From: Streptomyces cavernae
GTDB lineage: Bacteria > Actinomycetota > Actinomycetes > Streptomycetales > Streptomycetaceae
NCBI RefSeq assembly: GCF_004023625.1
Contig: NZ_RPDJ01000020.1
Coordinates: forward strand, 62,001 to 126,000
DNA length: 64,000 nucleotides
Direction of reading: 5' to 3'
Under the pieces are notes generated by a model. It worked only from the letters and a program-made list of their open reading frames with translations, was not told the origin of the DNA and did no database searches. This document shows positions 16,301 through 24,204 of this stretch, piece after piece (within the stretch, counting starts at the first letter, position 1; each line of letters opens with the position of its first letter). The position numbers and the translations under genes are program-made.

Positions 16301-16881
16301 AGCTCACCGTCGTGGGCGCGGAGTTCCTCCGGCTGCACGAGGTGTTCGGACAGTTCGGAGTCGAGGGCGAGGAGGTCGCTGACCAGGTCCGGGAAGGACC
16401 GGGTGAGCGCCGGGTAGGGGCCGGGCGCCTCCCGCAGTACGCGCGCGGCGAGTTGGTAGCGGGTGGCGTCGGCCAGGAGACGGGCGGTCGGCTCCAGTCC
16501 GATGCGCAGCCCGTGGTCGGTCAGCAGACGGCCCGCGAAGGCGTGGTAGGTGGAGATGACCGGTTCGCCCGGCGGGTTGTCCGGGTCGATGACGTCGGGG
16601 TCGGTGACGCCCGCCTTGACGAGTGCCTTGCGTACGCGCTCGGCCAGTTCTCCCGCGGCCTTGTTGGTGAAGGTCAGGCCCAGGACCTGCTCGGGGGCGA
16701 CCCGGCCGGTGCCGACCAGCCACACCACGCGGGCAGCCATCACCGTGGTCTTGCCCGAGCCGGCTCCGGCCACGATCACCTGGGGGGCGGGCGGCGCGAT
16801 GATGCAGCGCATCTGCTCCCTGGTGAACGGGATCTCGAGGAGTTCCTTGAGCTGTTCGGGGTCGGTGATACGGGCGGGCAC
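13336..16881 (-). CDS. adnB: AdnB-like helicase-nuclease subunit
   Basis: An 1181-residue fusion of a UvrD-type SF1A motor and a C-terminal PD-(D/E)XK nuclease. Walker A is VAGAGSGKTTV (near residue 38), motif II LLDEYQDTSVAQ, motif III GDPCQAIYGWRGA, and motif V VLTAHKSKGLEWD. The nuclease core reads GRIDAVYRDGDTYEIVDWKTGRE near the C-terminus. A very acidic Asp/Glu-rich stretch (about residues 860-910) links the two. With AdnA it forms the actinobacterial RecBCD-like machine for double-strand break end resection. The gene starts 36 bases after the AdnA stop. Subunit naming (B rather than A) rests on gene order and on the absence of the Fe-S cysteines. Confidence 0.92.
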   Translation of the reverse strand: MPARITDPEQLKELLEIPFTREQMRCIIAPPAPQVIVAGAGSGKTTVMAARVVWLVGTGRVAPEQVLGLTFTNKAAGELAERVRKALVKAGVTDPDVIDPDNPPGEPVISTYHAFAGRLLTDHGLRIGLEPTARLLADATRYQLAARVLREAPGPYPALTRSFPDLVSDLLALDSELSEHLVQPEELRAHDGELLRALDGARLTNADLRKVPEAAAARRELAQLVGHYRTAKRDRDLIDFGDQIALSATLARTRPEVGRILRDEFRAVLLDEYQDTSVAQRILLAGLFGDGTGHPVTAVGDPCQAIYGWRGASVANLDDFPEHFAHADGRPATRQALSENRRSGGRLLDLANGLAEPLRALHEGVEALRPAPGAEHDGMVRCALLRTHAEETAWIADSIAHLVRTGTAPGEIAVLCRTATDFAEIQGALVARDIPVEVVGLSGLLHLPEVADLVAVCEVLQDPGANASLVRLLTGPRWRIGARDLALLGRRARLLVRHARGADDDDPDRRLAEAVEGVDPSEVISLADALDTFLETPLEGDDDGLPFSADARVRFARLATELRDLRRSLADPLMDVLHRVLAVTGLEVELSASPHALAARRRETLSNFLDIAASFAANDGEATLLAFLAFLRTAAQYEKGLDNALPGGENTVKVLTAHKSKGLEWDVVAVPGLVNGTFPSSQGREKWTAQGKVLPHALRGDAATLPDVDAWNAKAMKAFHEAMKDHQHTEELRLGYVTFTRPRSLLLGSGHWWGPSQKRPRGPSEFLLALYEHCAAGHGEIEAWADEPAEGEENPALTGARAEHAWPLPLDGTALARRRAAAATVLAHLEQAASQVVSQADTRPDPVDEPASYEDPEWPPPPEDDEPPYDEEPPYEDGDFGDRDDPEGDDSERDDSERDDSDWDSWTTDHPAGAAPAPAAQVRIPHARSHSAEPRLTPEETRTLASWDRDLDALTGELLRARESVTDVLLPASLTATEVMRLAADPEGFARELARPMPRPPQPGARRGTRFHAWAEARFEELRLPMLEPEELPGSEAEIADEQDLEALKEAFERSAYAHRTPYRVEAPFQLAIAGRVVRGRIDAVYRDGDTYEIVDWKTGRERTADPLQLALYRLAWAEQQGVPPESVTAAFLYVRSGEIVRPEGLPDRAALERLLLGEPSGEISGEPVEEPSGGDATEGG

Positions 16882-16917
16882 GTCTCAGAGGCTAACGGCG
16901 AGCACTGACAACGCGTG

Positions 16918-19900
16918 TCACTCGACCACATGCCGGCCCTCGGGCCGCGCGCTGCACGACGCGCGGAACGCGCAGTGGGTGCAGTGCTGTCCGGCCGTCG
17001 GCGAGAAGCGTTCGTCGAGGACCTTGCCGGCGGCGGTGGCCAGCAGTTCGCCGACCCACTGCCCCTCCTCCCCGTCCCGCCCGGTCAAGGGTTGCTGTGC
17101 CTGCACCTTGGGAAGGGTCTCGCCGCCGTCCTTGCGGGCGGCTCCCTGACGGAGGTGCACGAGTTCCGCGCCGCCCGGCTCGGGGCGCACCCCGTCGAAG
17201 TGTTCGTCGACGGCCCCCTCGCGGACGGCGAGTTGGTAGACCGCGAGCTGCGGGTGGTGGAGGACCTCGGCGGAACTCGGCGCCTGCTTGCCCGTCTTGA
17301 AGTCGACCACGTAGGCGCGGCCTTCGCGGTCCGCCTCCACCCGGTCCATGGAGCCCCGGATGCGTACTTCGTAGGGGCCCGCTTCCAGGGTGACGTCGAA
17401 GTCGTGCTCGCTGGCCACCGGGGTGCGGCCGGCGCGGACGCCGCCCGAGTCGACGTGCCAGGTGAGGAAGCGTTCGAGCGCCACGCGCGCGTGCTCCTTC
17501 TCCTGCGCGGACTTCCACGGCGCGTCGAACGCGAGGGCGTTCCACACGGAGTCGAGGCGCTCCATGAGGACGTCGAGGTCGGCGGGGGTGCGGCCGGAGG
17601 CGACCTCGTCGGCCAGGACGTGCACCACGTTGCCGAAGCCCTGGGCGGCGGTGGCGGGGGCGTCGGCCTTCACCTCGCGGCCCAGGAACCACTGCAGGGC
17701 GCAGGTGTTGGCGAGTTGGTCGAGGGCACTGCCGGAGAGCACGACGGGCCGGTCGCGGTCGCGCAGCGGCACCTTGCTCTCGGTCGGCTCGTACATGCCC
17801 CACCAGCGGTACGGGTGCGCCGACGGCACGAGAGGGCGGCCGTCCTCGTCGACGAGGGCGGCCAGCCGGGCCAGGCGGTGGGCCGCGGCCTCCCTGAGGG
17901 CGTCGGAGACCCGCGGGTCGACGGTCGTGGCCCGCAGTTCGGCGACGAGCGCGGCGACCGACAGGGGGCGGCGGGGGCGGCCTGTGACGTCCTTGGGTTC
18001 GACGCCGAGTTCGGTGAGGAACCGCGAGGGCTGGTCTCCGTCGTCGGCGGGGGCCTTCACGGCGGTGACGACCAGCCGTTCACGCGCGCGCGTGGCGGCC
18101 ACGTAGAACAGGCGCCGTTCCTCGGCCAGCAGTGCGCCGGGCGTGAGCGGTTCGGCGAGGCCGTCGCGGCCGATGCGGTCCGCTTCCAGGAGGGAGCCGC
18201 GGCGGCGCAGATCGGGCCACAGGCCCTCCTGCACGCCCGCCACGACGACCAGGCGCCACTGCAGGCCCTTGGATCGGTGTGCGGTCATCAGCCGGACCGC
18301 GGCGGGGCGCACCGCCCGTCCGGCGAGGGTGTCCGCGGCGATGTCCTCGGCCTGAAGTTCGGCGAGGAAGTTGAGGGCGCCGCGGCCGCCGGTGCGTTCC
18401 TCGGCACGGGCCGCGGTCGCGAACAGCGCGCAGACGGCGTCGAGGTCGCGGTCGGCGTTGCGGCCCGCCGCGCCGCCGCGCCGCGCCGCCCATTCCAGGC
18501 GCCGGGGCCACGGGGTGCCGTCCCACAGCTCCCACAGCGCCTCCTCGGCGGTCCCGCCGTCGACGAGCCGCTGCCGTGCCCTGCGCAGCAGCGCGCCCAG
18601 GCGCTGGGCGCCGCGGGCGTACGTGGGGTCGTGCGCCACGAGCCGCTCCGGCTCGGCGAGGGCGCGCGCCAGCAACTCGTCCGAGGGCGGCGGCAGATGG
18701 TTGCCGGCGGCCCGCTCCTCCTCACGCAGCGCGCGCCCGAGCCGCCGCAGGTCGGCGGCGTCCATGCCGGCGAGCGGGGAGGCGAGCAGGGTGAGCGCGG
18801 TCTCGGTGTCGAGCCAGGGGCGCTGCGGTGTGGCCGTGTCGGGTTCTCCGGATGCGGCGGCTCCGGGTTCGCCGGTCGGGGCGGGCTCGGAGCCGCCGGC
18901 CCCCTCGACCACCGCGGCGTCCGTTTCCGAGGCCACCGCCCGCGCCACCGCCTTGAGGGCCGTGAGCAGCGGTGCTACCGCCGGTTCGTGACGGAGCGGC
19001 AGGTCGTCGCCGTCGATGTCCAGCGGTACGCCCGCCGCCGTGAGCGCCCGGCGGACCGTGGGGATGGTGCGGGAACCCGCGCGCACCAGGACCGCCATCT
19101 CGCCCCAGGGGATGCCGTCCTCCAGATGGGCTCGGCGCAGGATGTCCGCGATGTTGTCGAGCTCCGTGCCCGCCGTCGGGTACGTGTAGACCTCGACGCG
19201 CCCCCCGTCCCGTACCGGCACCAGGTCGCGGTGGGCCCGCACCTTCTCCGCCGGGAGGCGGGTCAGGGGCATGCGTTGGGTCAGCAGGCGGGTGGCCGTC
19301 AGCAGGGCCGCGCCCGACCGGCGGGAGGTCTTGAGGACCTCGACCGGGGCGGGACGGCCGTCCGCGCGCGGGAAGGCGTACGGGAACTCCAGGATGCCAC
19401 CCACGTCGGCGCCCCGGAAGGCGTAGATCGACTGGTCGGGGTCTCCGAACGCGACGAGCGTGCGGCCGCCTCCGGCGAGCGCGTGCAGCAGCCGGACCTG
19501 CGCCGGGTCCGTGTCCTGGTACTCGTCCACGAACACGGCGTCGTACTGCGCGGCGAGTCGCTCGGCGACCTGGGGGCGCCGGGCCAGCAGCACCGCGCGG
19601 TGTACGAGTTCCGCGTAGTCGAGCACTCCTTGGAGGTCGAGTACGTCTAGGTACTCGGCGAGGAACGCCGCCGCCGCCGTCCAGTCGGGGCGGCCGATAC
19701 GCCGTGCGAAGTCCGCGAGGGCTCCGGGCCCCAGTCCCAGCTCCCGGCTGCGGGCCAGCACCGCGCGCACCTCGTCGGCGAAGCCCCGGGTGGTCAGGCA
19801 GGCGCGCAGCTCATCCGGCCAGCGCACGTGCGCGAGACCGAGTCGCTCCAGGTCGGGCTGGCCGGCGAGCAGCTCGCGCACCGCGACGTCCTGCTCGGGG

Positions 19901-20325
19901 CCGGACAGCAACCGCAGCGGTTCGACGAACAGGCCGCTGTCCTGGTGGGCGCGGACCAGGGCGTAACAGAATGAGTGAAAAGTGGTCGCTCTGGGGGCGC
20001 GTGCCGCGCCGACACGCATCGCCATCCGGTCGCGCAGCTCCATCGCGGCCTTGCGGCTGAACGTCAGCACGAGGACCCGTTCCGGGTCCCCGCCACGGGC
20101 GATGTGCGCGGCCACCGATTCGACCAGTGTGGTCGTCTTGCCGGTGCCCGGACCTGCGAGAACCAGCAGCGGACCGGTCCGGTGGTCAACCACGGCGCGC
20201 TGCCGGGCGTCCAGTAGAGGAGGATCCACCTGCACCGGCGGGGTACGCACCAGTCGGTACGCGCCACGGGCCCCCTGCCGTGCCTGGGGGTGCGGCGGGC
20301 GCCTGGTGGAGGAAGAGGAGCTCAC
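16918..20325 (-). CDS. adnA: AdnA-like helicase-nuclease subunit with Fe-S nuclease domain
   Basis: A 1135-residue protein: UvrD-type motor (LAGPGTGKTTTL, FVDEYQDTDPAQ, GDPDQSIYAFRGADV, LMTAHRSKGLQW) followed by a PD-(D/E)XK nuclease (GSMDRVEADREGRAYVVDFK). One cysteine before the nuclease core (NTCALQWF) and three at the end (HCTHCAFRASC) match the four-cysteine iron-sulphur staple of AddB-type nucleases. It pairs with the next gene as the AdnAB resection complex. The GTG at 20325 starts a Ser-rich N-terminus; upstream in-frame codons lack the conserved pattern. Only the ribosome site is weak (CAGGAC). Confidence 0.92.
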   Translation of the reverse strand: MSSSSSTRRPPHPQARQGARGAYRLVRTPPVQVDPPLLDARQRAVVDHRTGPLLVLAGPGTGKTTTLVESVAAHIARGGDPERVLVLTFSRKAAMELRDRMAMRVGAARAPRATTFHSFCYALVRAHQDSGLFVEPLRLLSGPEQDVAVRELLAGQPDLERLGLAHVRWPDELRACLTTRGFADEVRAVLARSRELGLGPGALADFARRIGRPDWTAAAAFLAEYLDVLDLQGVLDYAELVHRAVLLARRPQVAERLAAQYDAVFVDEYQDTDPAQVRLLHALAGGGRTLVAFGDPDQSIYAFRGADVGGILEFPYAFPRADGRPAPVEVLKTSRRSGAALLTATRLLTQRMPLTRLPAEKVRAHRDLVPVRDGGRVEVYTYPTAGTELDNIADILRRAHLEDGIPWGEMAVLVRAGSRTIPTVRRALTAAGVPLDIDGDDLPLRHEPAVAPLLTALKAVARAVASETDAAVVEGAGGSEPAPTGEPGAAASGEPDTATPQRPWLDTETALTLLASPLAGMDAADLRRLGRALREEERAAGNHLPPPSDELLARALAEPERLVAHDPTYARGAQRLGALLRRARQRLVDGGTAEEALWELWDGTPWPRRLEWAARRGGAAGRNADRDLDAVCALFATAARAEERTGGRGALNFLAELQAEDIAADTLAGRAVRPAAVRLMTAHRSKGLQWRLVVVAGVQEGLWPDLRRRGSLLEADRIGRDGLAEPLTPGALLAEERRLFYVAATRARERLVVTAVKAPADDGDQPSRFLTELGVEPKDVTGRPRRPLSVAALVAELRATTVDPRVSDALREAAAHRLARLAALVDEDGRPLVPSAHPYRWWGMYEPTESKVPLRDRDRPVVLSGSALDQLANTCALQWFLGREVKADAPATAAQGFGNVVHVLADEVASGRTPADLDVLMERLDSVWNALAFDAPWKSAQEKEHARVALERFLTWHVDSGGVRAGRTPVASEHDFDVTLEAGPYEVRIRGSMDRVEADREGRAYVVDFKTGKQAPSSAEVLHHPQLAVYQLAVREGAVDEHFDGVRPEPGGAELVHLRQGAARKDGGETLPKVQAQQPLTGRDGEEGQWVGELLATAAGKVLDERFSPTAGQHCTHCAFRASCSARPEGRHVVE

Positions 20326-20621
20326 GTGGTTCGCCGGTCCTGGTGCTTGTGCAATCTGTCGCTGTCGGCGCGGAGCGCCGTGGTCGATAGGTCGTGTGAC
20401 GGGTCGGTGGACCATCGCCTGTGGACGGCGGGGGTCACGTGGTGAGGGGGACACGCGCCGTTGACGCTACGCCCGCGGATGCGGCGGAAGCAGGGCTTCC
20501 CCTTGTTCCCTCGCATCCCATGCGCCCCTCCGCTCACGAAAGTACGGCATGTCGCCGAACCGTCTCACCTCCCCCTTCCGGCCCGTCAGTCCCTCCGCGG
20601 GCCTCGGGATGGCGGAAGCTG
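20326..20621. other. Gap between adnA and the ATL gene, no gene seen
   Basis: This stretch of just under 300 bases probably contains the adnA promoter. I saw no clear -10/-35 pair, hairpin or small gene. Confidence 0.4.
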
Positions 20622-20987
20622 TCAAGTGTGACCGTCCGCGCGCTCGCCGCCGTCCCATCTCGCCCGCTTCATGTCGATGCGGGGCAGATGCCCCTCGGTC
20701 GCGCGTCCGGCCTCCCTGAGAGGGGTGCCCTCCGCGCGGTACTGCTCCAGCGCCCGGAGTTCGTGCCCGGGGAGCAGCACGCCGTCCGCGCGGACGACAC
20801 GCCACCAGGCGACCGCGCCCCCGTAGAGCGCCATCACGCGCCCGACCTGGCGCGGACCGCCCTCCTCGAGCCACTCGGCGACGTCCCCGTAGGTCATCAC
20901 ACGCCCCGGAGGGATCAGCTCCGCGACATCGAGGACCCGTTCCGCGTATTCCGGCAGGGCGTCCGCCGGAAGGCTCTCCTCGCTCAT
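20622..20987 (-). CDS. Alkyltransferase-like protein (MGMT-type DNA-binding domain without the acceptor cysteine)
   Basis: A 121-residue protein matching the MGMT C-terminal DNA-binding domain (PPGRVMTYGDVAEWL, QVGRVMALYGG). The canonical PCHRV active site is replaced by AWWRVV, so it cannot transfer alkyl groups; such ATL proteins bind O6-alkylguanine and hand it to nucleotide excision repair. It sits just upstream of adnAB in the same direction, separated by about 300 bases. ATG 20987 was taken over ATG 20996 because AGGA lies at a better distance. Confidence 0.88.
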   Translation of the reverse strand: MSEESLPADALPEYAERVLDVAELIPPGRVMTYGDVAEWLEEGGPRQVGRVMALYGGAVAWWRVVRADGVLLPGHELRALEQYRAEGTPLREAGRATEGHLPRIDMKRARWDGGERADGHT

Positions 20988-21184
20988 CCGCCCCATCCTG
21001 CCGTACCCCACCGACAGCGGGCCGGGCTCGCCCGGCGCCCCGCAGCGAGGCCAGTGCACCGCCCCGCAGGGGCGCTTGGGGCAGACTTTGCGCGCCCGCA
21101 TCGCACCCTGATGCCTCCCTGCGCCGACGGCGCATGCCACCATCGTGCGGGCGGTGACTGGTGATACGAGACCAAGAAGAGACG

Positions 21185-24040
21185 ATGAAGCAACGGGGCG
21201 TGCACCCTGAAGACGCGGAGGGCACCTCTGACGCCTCGTCGCGCCCGGGCACCGGCGACACCCGCTTCGAGAAGGGCCAGAACCGCCTGAAGAAGGGCGA
21301 ATCCCAGGTGGACGAGGGCAAGCCCGGTTCCGCGAGGGACGGGTCCGACCGCGCGAAGGGCCACGGGCCCGACCGAACGGCCCAGGACGCCCACGCCGAC
21401 GAGTTCGAAGGCGACGACACCGACGACACCGAGGACACGGAGGTGGAGGGCGACGAGGTCGAGGGCGACGAACCACTGCTCGCCGCGCGCGTGCACCGCC
21501 CCTCCGACCTGATGCGTCTCCTCGTGGGCGCCCTGGGGATCATCCTGGTGCTCGGGATCGCCGCGTTCGCGCACGGCACCACCTCGGGCCTCGAACAGGA
21601 CATCAACAAGGGCACCGGCCAGGCACCCGATCTGCTGATCAAGATCGCGGCCCTGGCGTCGAGCATCGCGATCCTCCTGGTTCCGGTCGCCTTCGCCATC
21701 GAACGGCTGATCAAGCGGGACGGGCTGCGCATCGCCGACGGCGTCCTCGCCGCGGTCCTTGCGCACGGGGTGACGCTCGCCACGGACCTGTGGGTCGCCA
21801 GGGCCGCCCCGGACTCCATCCAGGAGGCGCTCACCCAGCCCTCCCCCAGTGACGTCCAAGCGCTCACCGACCCGGTGCACGGCTATCTCGCACCGGTCAT
21901 CGCCTATATGACCGCGGTCGGCATGTCCCGAAGGCCGCGCTGGCGCGCGGTCCTGTGGATCGTGCTGCTGCTCGACGCGTTCTCCATGCTGGTCACCGGC
22001 TACACGACACCGTTCTCGATCATCCTGACGGTGCTGATCGGGTGGACCGTGGCCTACGGCACGCTGTACGCGGTCGGCTCGCCCAACGTCCGCCCCACCG
22101 GACGGACGCTGATGGCGGGCCTGCGGCATGTCGGCTTCCGCCCGGTGAGCGCCACCCGCGAGGAGGCACCGGACACCGAGAACGGCGACCGCGGCCGGCG
22201 CTACTTCGTCACCCTGGAGGACGGTCCGCCGCTCGACGTCACCGTCGTCGACCGCGAACAGCAGGCTCAGGGGTTCTTCTACCGGGTGTGGCGGCGGCTG
22301 ACCCTGCGCGGCATCACCACGCGCAGCAGCATCCAGTCGCTGCGTCAGGCGCTGGAGCAGGAGGCACTGCTCGCCTACGCGGCCATCGCGGCCGGCGCCA
22401 ACGCTCCCAAGCTGATCGCGACCTCGGAACTCGGACCGGACGCCGTGATGCTCGTCTACGAGCACATCGGCGGACACACCCTGGACTCACTGGAGGACGA
22501 GCAGATCACCGACGAACTGCTGCGCGACACCTGGCACCAGGTGCAGGCGCTGCAGTCCCGGCGCATCGCGCACCGCAGGCTGGCGGGTGACGCGATTCTG
22601 GTGGATCGTTCCGGCACGGTGTTCCTCACCGATCTGCGCGGCGGGGAGATCGCCGCCGGCGATCTGGTGTTGCGCATGGACATCGCCCAGCTGGTGACCA
22701 CGCTGGGTCTGCGGGTCGGCGCGGAGCGCGCCGTGGCCTCCGCGGTCGGTGTGCTCGGCCCGGACGCGGTCGCGGACTGTCTGCCGCTGCTGCAGCCCAT
22801 CGCGCTGACGCGCTCCACGCGCGCGACCCTGCGCCGGCTCGCCCGCGAGCGGGCGCAGCGCCAGCGCGAGGCGGTCCTGGAGGCGGCCCAGCACAACAGG
22901 CAGACCGCGGACGAGGGGGCCGCCCCCGGATCCGTTCCCGACACGCCCGACAAGCCCGACAAGAAGGTTGCCCGCGCCGAGAAGCAGGCCGAGAAGCGGG
23001 CGATCGAAGAGGCACTGGAAGGGGCTCGCGAGGAGGATCTGCTCACCCAGATCCGCCACCAGGTGCTGCTGATCCGACCGCAGGCGCCCGTGGAACCGGC
23101 CCGTCTGGAACGCATCCGGCCACGCACCCTGATCAGTTTCATCGCCGGCGCGATCGGCGCCTACTTCCTGCTGTCGCAGCTCACCCACATCGAGTTCGGC
23201 ACGCTCTTCGCCAACGCCCAGTGGGGCTGGGTCGCCGCGGCCGTCCTGTTCTCGGCTCTGAGCTATGTCGCCGCCGCGATGAGCCTGCTCGGGTTCGTGC
23301 CCGAGCGGGTGCCGTTCCTGCGGACCGTGGCAGCGCAGGTCGCCGGGTCGTTCGTGAAGATCGTGGCGCCCGCCGCGGTCGGCGGCGTCGCCCTGAACAC
23401 GCGCTTCCTCCAGCGCGCGGGCGTCCGGCCGGGGCTCGCCGTCGCCAGTGTGGGCGCCTCGCAGTTGTTCGGGCTGGGCTGCCACATCCTGATGCTGCTC
23501 GCCTTCGGCTATCTGACGGGCACGGAGAAGACGCCGTCGCTGTCGCCGTCCCGTACGGTCATCGCGGGCCTGCTGACGGTCGCGGTGCTGGTGCTGGTGG
23601 TGACCTCGGTGCCGTTCCTGCGGAAATTCGTCGTCACGCGCGTGCGCTCGCTCTTCGCGGGTGTCGTACCGCGCATGCTCGACGTGCTGCAGCGGCCCCA
23701 GAAGCTCATCACCGGCATCGGCGGCATGCTCCTGCTGACCGCCTGCTTCGTGATGTGCCTGGACGCCTCGATCCGGGCCTTCGGCGACGAGTCCACCAAC
23801 CTGAGCCTGGCCAGTGTCGCCGTGGTCTTCCTCGCGGGCAACGCGCTGGGCTCCGCGGCGCCGACCCCGGGCGGCGTGGGCGCCGTCGAGGCGACCCTCA
23901 CCGTCGGTCTCATCGCCGTCGGGCTGCCCAAGGAGGTCGCGGCGCCCGCGGTGCTGCTGTACCGGCTGCTGACGCTGTGGCTGCCCGTGCTGCCGGGCTG
24001 GCTGGCTTTCAACCAGCTGACGCGCAAGGGTGCGCTGTAG
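21185..24040 (+). CDS. Large membrane protein: TM segments, degenerate kinase-like domain and YbhN/LPG-flippase domain
   Basis: A 951-residue protein. Residues 1-95 are very acidic and disordered (repeats of GDE/DDT). Residues about 100-300 contain five or six membrane segments. Residues about 310-560 resemble a protein-kinase/APH fold, but the catalytic loop is AHRRLAGDAILV (HRD changed to HRR, Asn to Ala) and DFG is replaced by TDLRGG, so it is probably inactive. The last 310 residues are the lysylphosphatidylglycerol-synthase-type transmembrane (UPF0104/YbhN) domain with seven or eight helices and the typical APTPGGVGAVEATL. Role: probably lipid-linked transport in the envelope, not proven. 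ATG 21185 was preferred to GTG 21161. Confidence 0.8.
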   Translation: MKQRGVHPEDAEGTSDASSRPGTGDTRFEKGQNRLKKGESQVDEGKPGSARDGSDRAKGHGPDRTAQDAHADEFEGDDTDDTEDTEVEGDEVEGDEPLLAARVHRPSDLMRLLVGALGIILVLGIAAFAHGTTSGLEQDINKGTGQAPDLLIKIAALASSIAILLVPVAFAIERLIKRDGLRIADGVLAAVLAHGVTLATDLWVARAAPDSIQEALTQPSPSDVQALTDPVHGYLAPVIAYMTAVGMSRRPRWRAVLWIVLLLDAFSMLVTGYTTPFSIILTVLIGWTVAYGTLYAVGSPNVRPTGRTLMAGLRHVGFRPVSATREEAPDTENGDRGRRYFVTLEDGPPLDVTVVDREQQAQGFFYRVWRRLTLRGITTRSSIQSLRQALEQEALLAYAAIAAGANAPKLIATSELGPDAVMLVYEHIGGHTLDSLEDEQITDELLRDTWHQVQALQSRRIAHRRLAGDAILVDRSGTVFLTDLRGGEIAAGDLVLRMDIAQLVTTLGLRVGAERAVASAVGVLGPDAVADCLPLLQPIALTRSTRATLRRLARERAQRQREAVLEAAQHNRQTADEGAAPGSVPDTPDKPDKKVARAEKQAEKRAIEEALEGAREEDLLTQIRHQVLLIRPQAPVEPARLERIRPRTLISFIAGAIGAYFLLSQLTHIEFGTLFANAQWGWVAAAVLFSALSYVAAAMSLLGFVPERVPFLRTVAAQVAGSFVKIVAPAAVGGVALNTRFLQRAGVRPGLAVASVGASQLFGLGCHILMLLAFGYLTGTEKTPSLSPSRTVIAGLLTVAVLVLVVTSVPFLRKFVVTRVRSLFAGVVPRMLDVLQRPQKLITGIGGMLLLTACFVMCLDASIRAFGDESTNLSLASVAVVFLAGNALGSAAPTPGGVGAVEATLTVGLIAVGLPKEVAAPAVLLYRLLTLWLPVLPGWLAFNQLTRKGAL

Positions 24041-24140
24041 GCGCGGGGGTAGGCGCGCGTACGCGGGTAGGTGCGCGTGTAGGCGAGCAGGTAGACGCGT
24101 GCGAGGTGCGCTGTGGGCGCGGGTGAGTGCGCTGAGCCCG
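24041..24140. repeat. Degenerate GTAGGCGCG-rich tract
   Basis: After the stop of the flippase-like gene, variants of GTAGGCGCGCG/GTAGGTGCGCG recur about every 12-16 bases for some 80 bases. It is low-complexity DNA with no gene. Confidence 0.5.
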
Positions 24141-24204
24141 TCTGGGTACCTCGTACGCCCCGCGCGCCGAGCGCCCCGCCGTACCCGCCTCCAGGATGAA
24201 GAAC

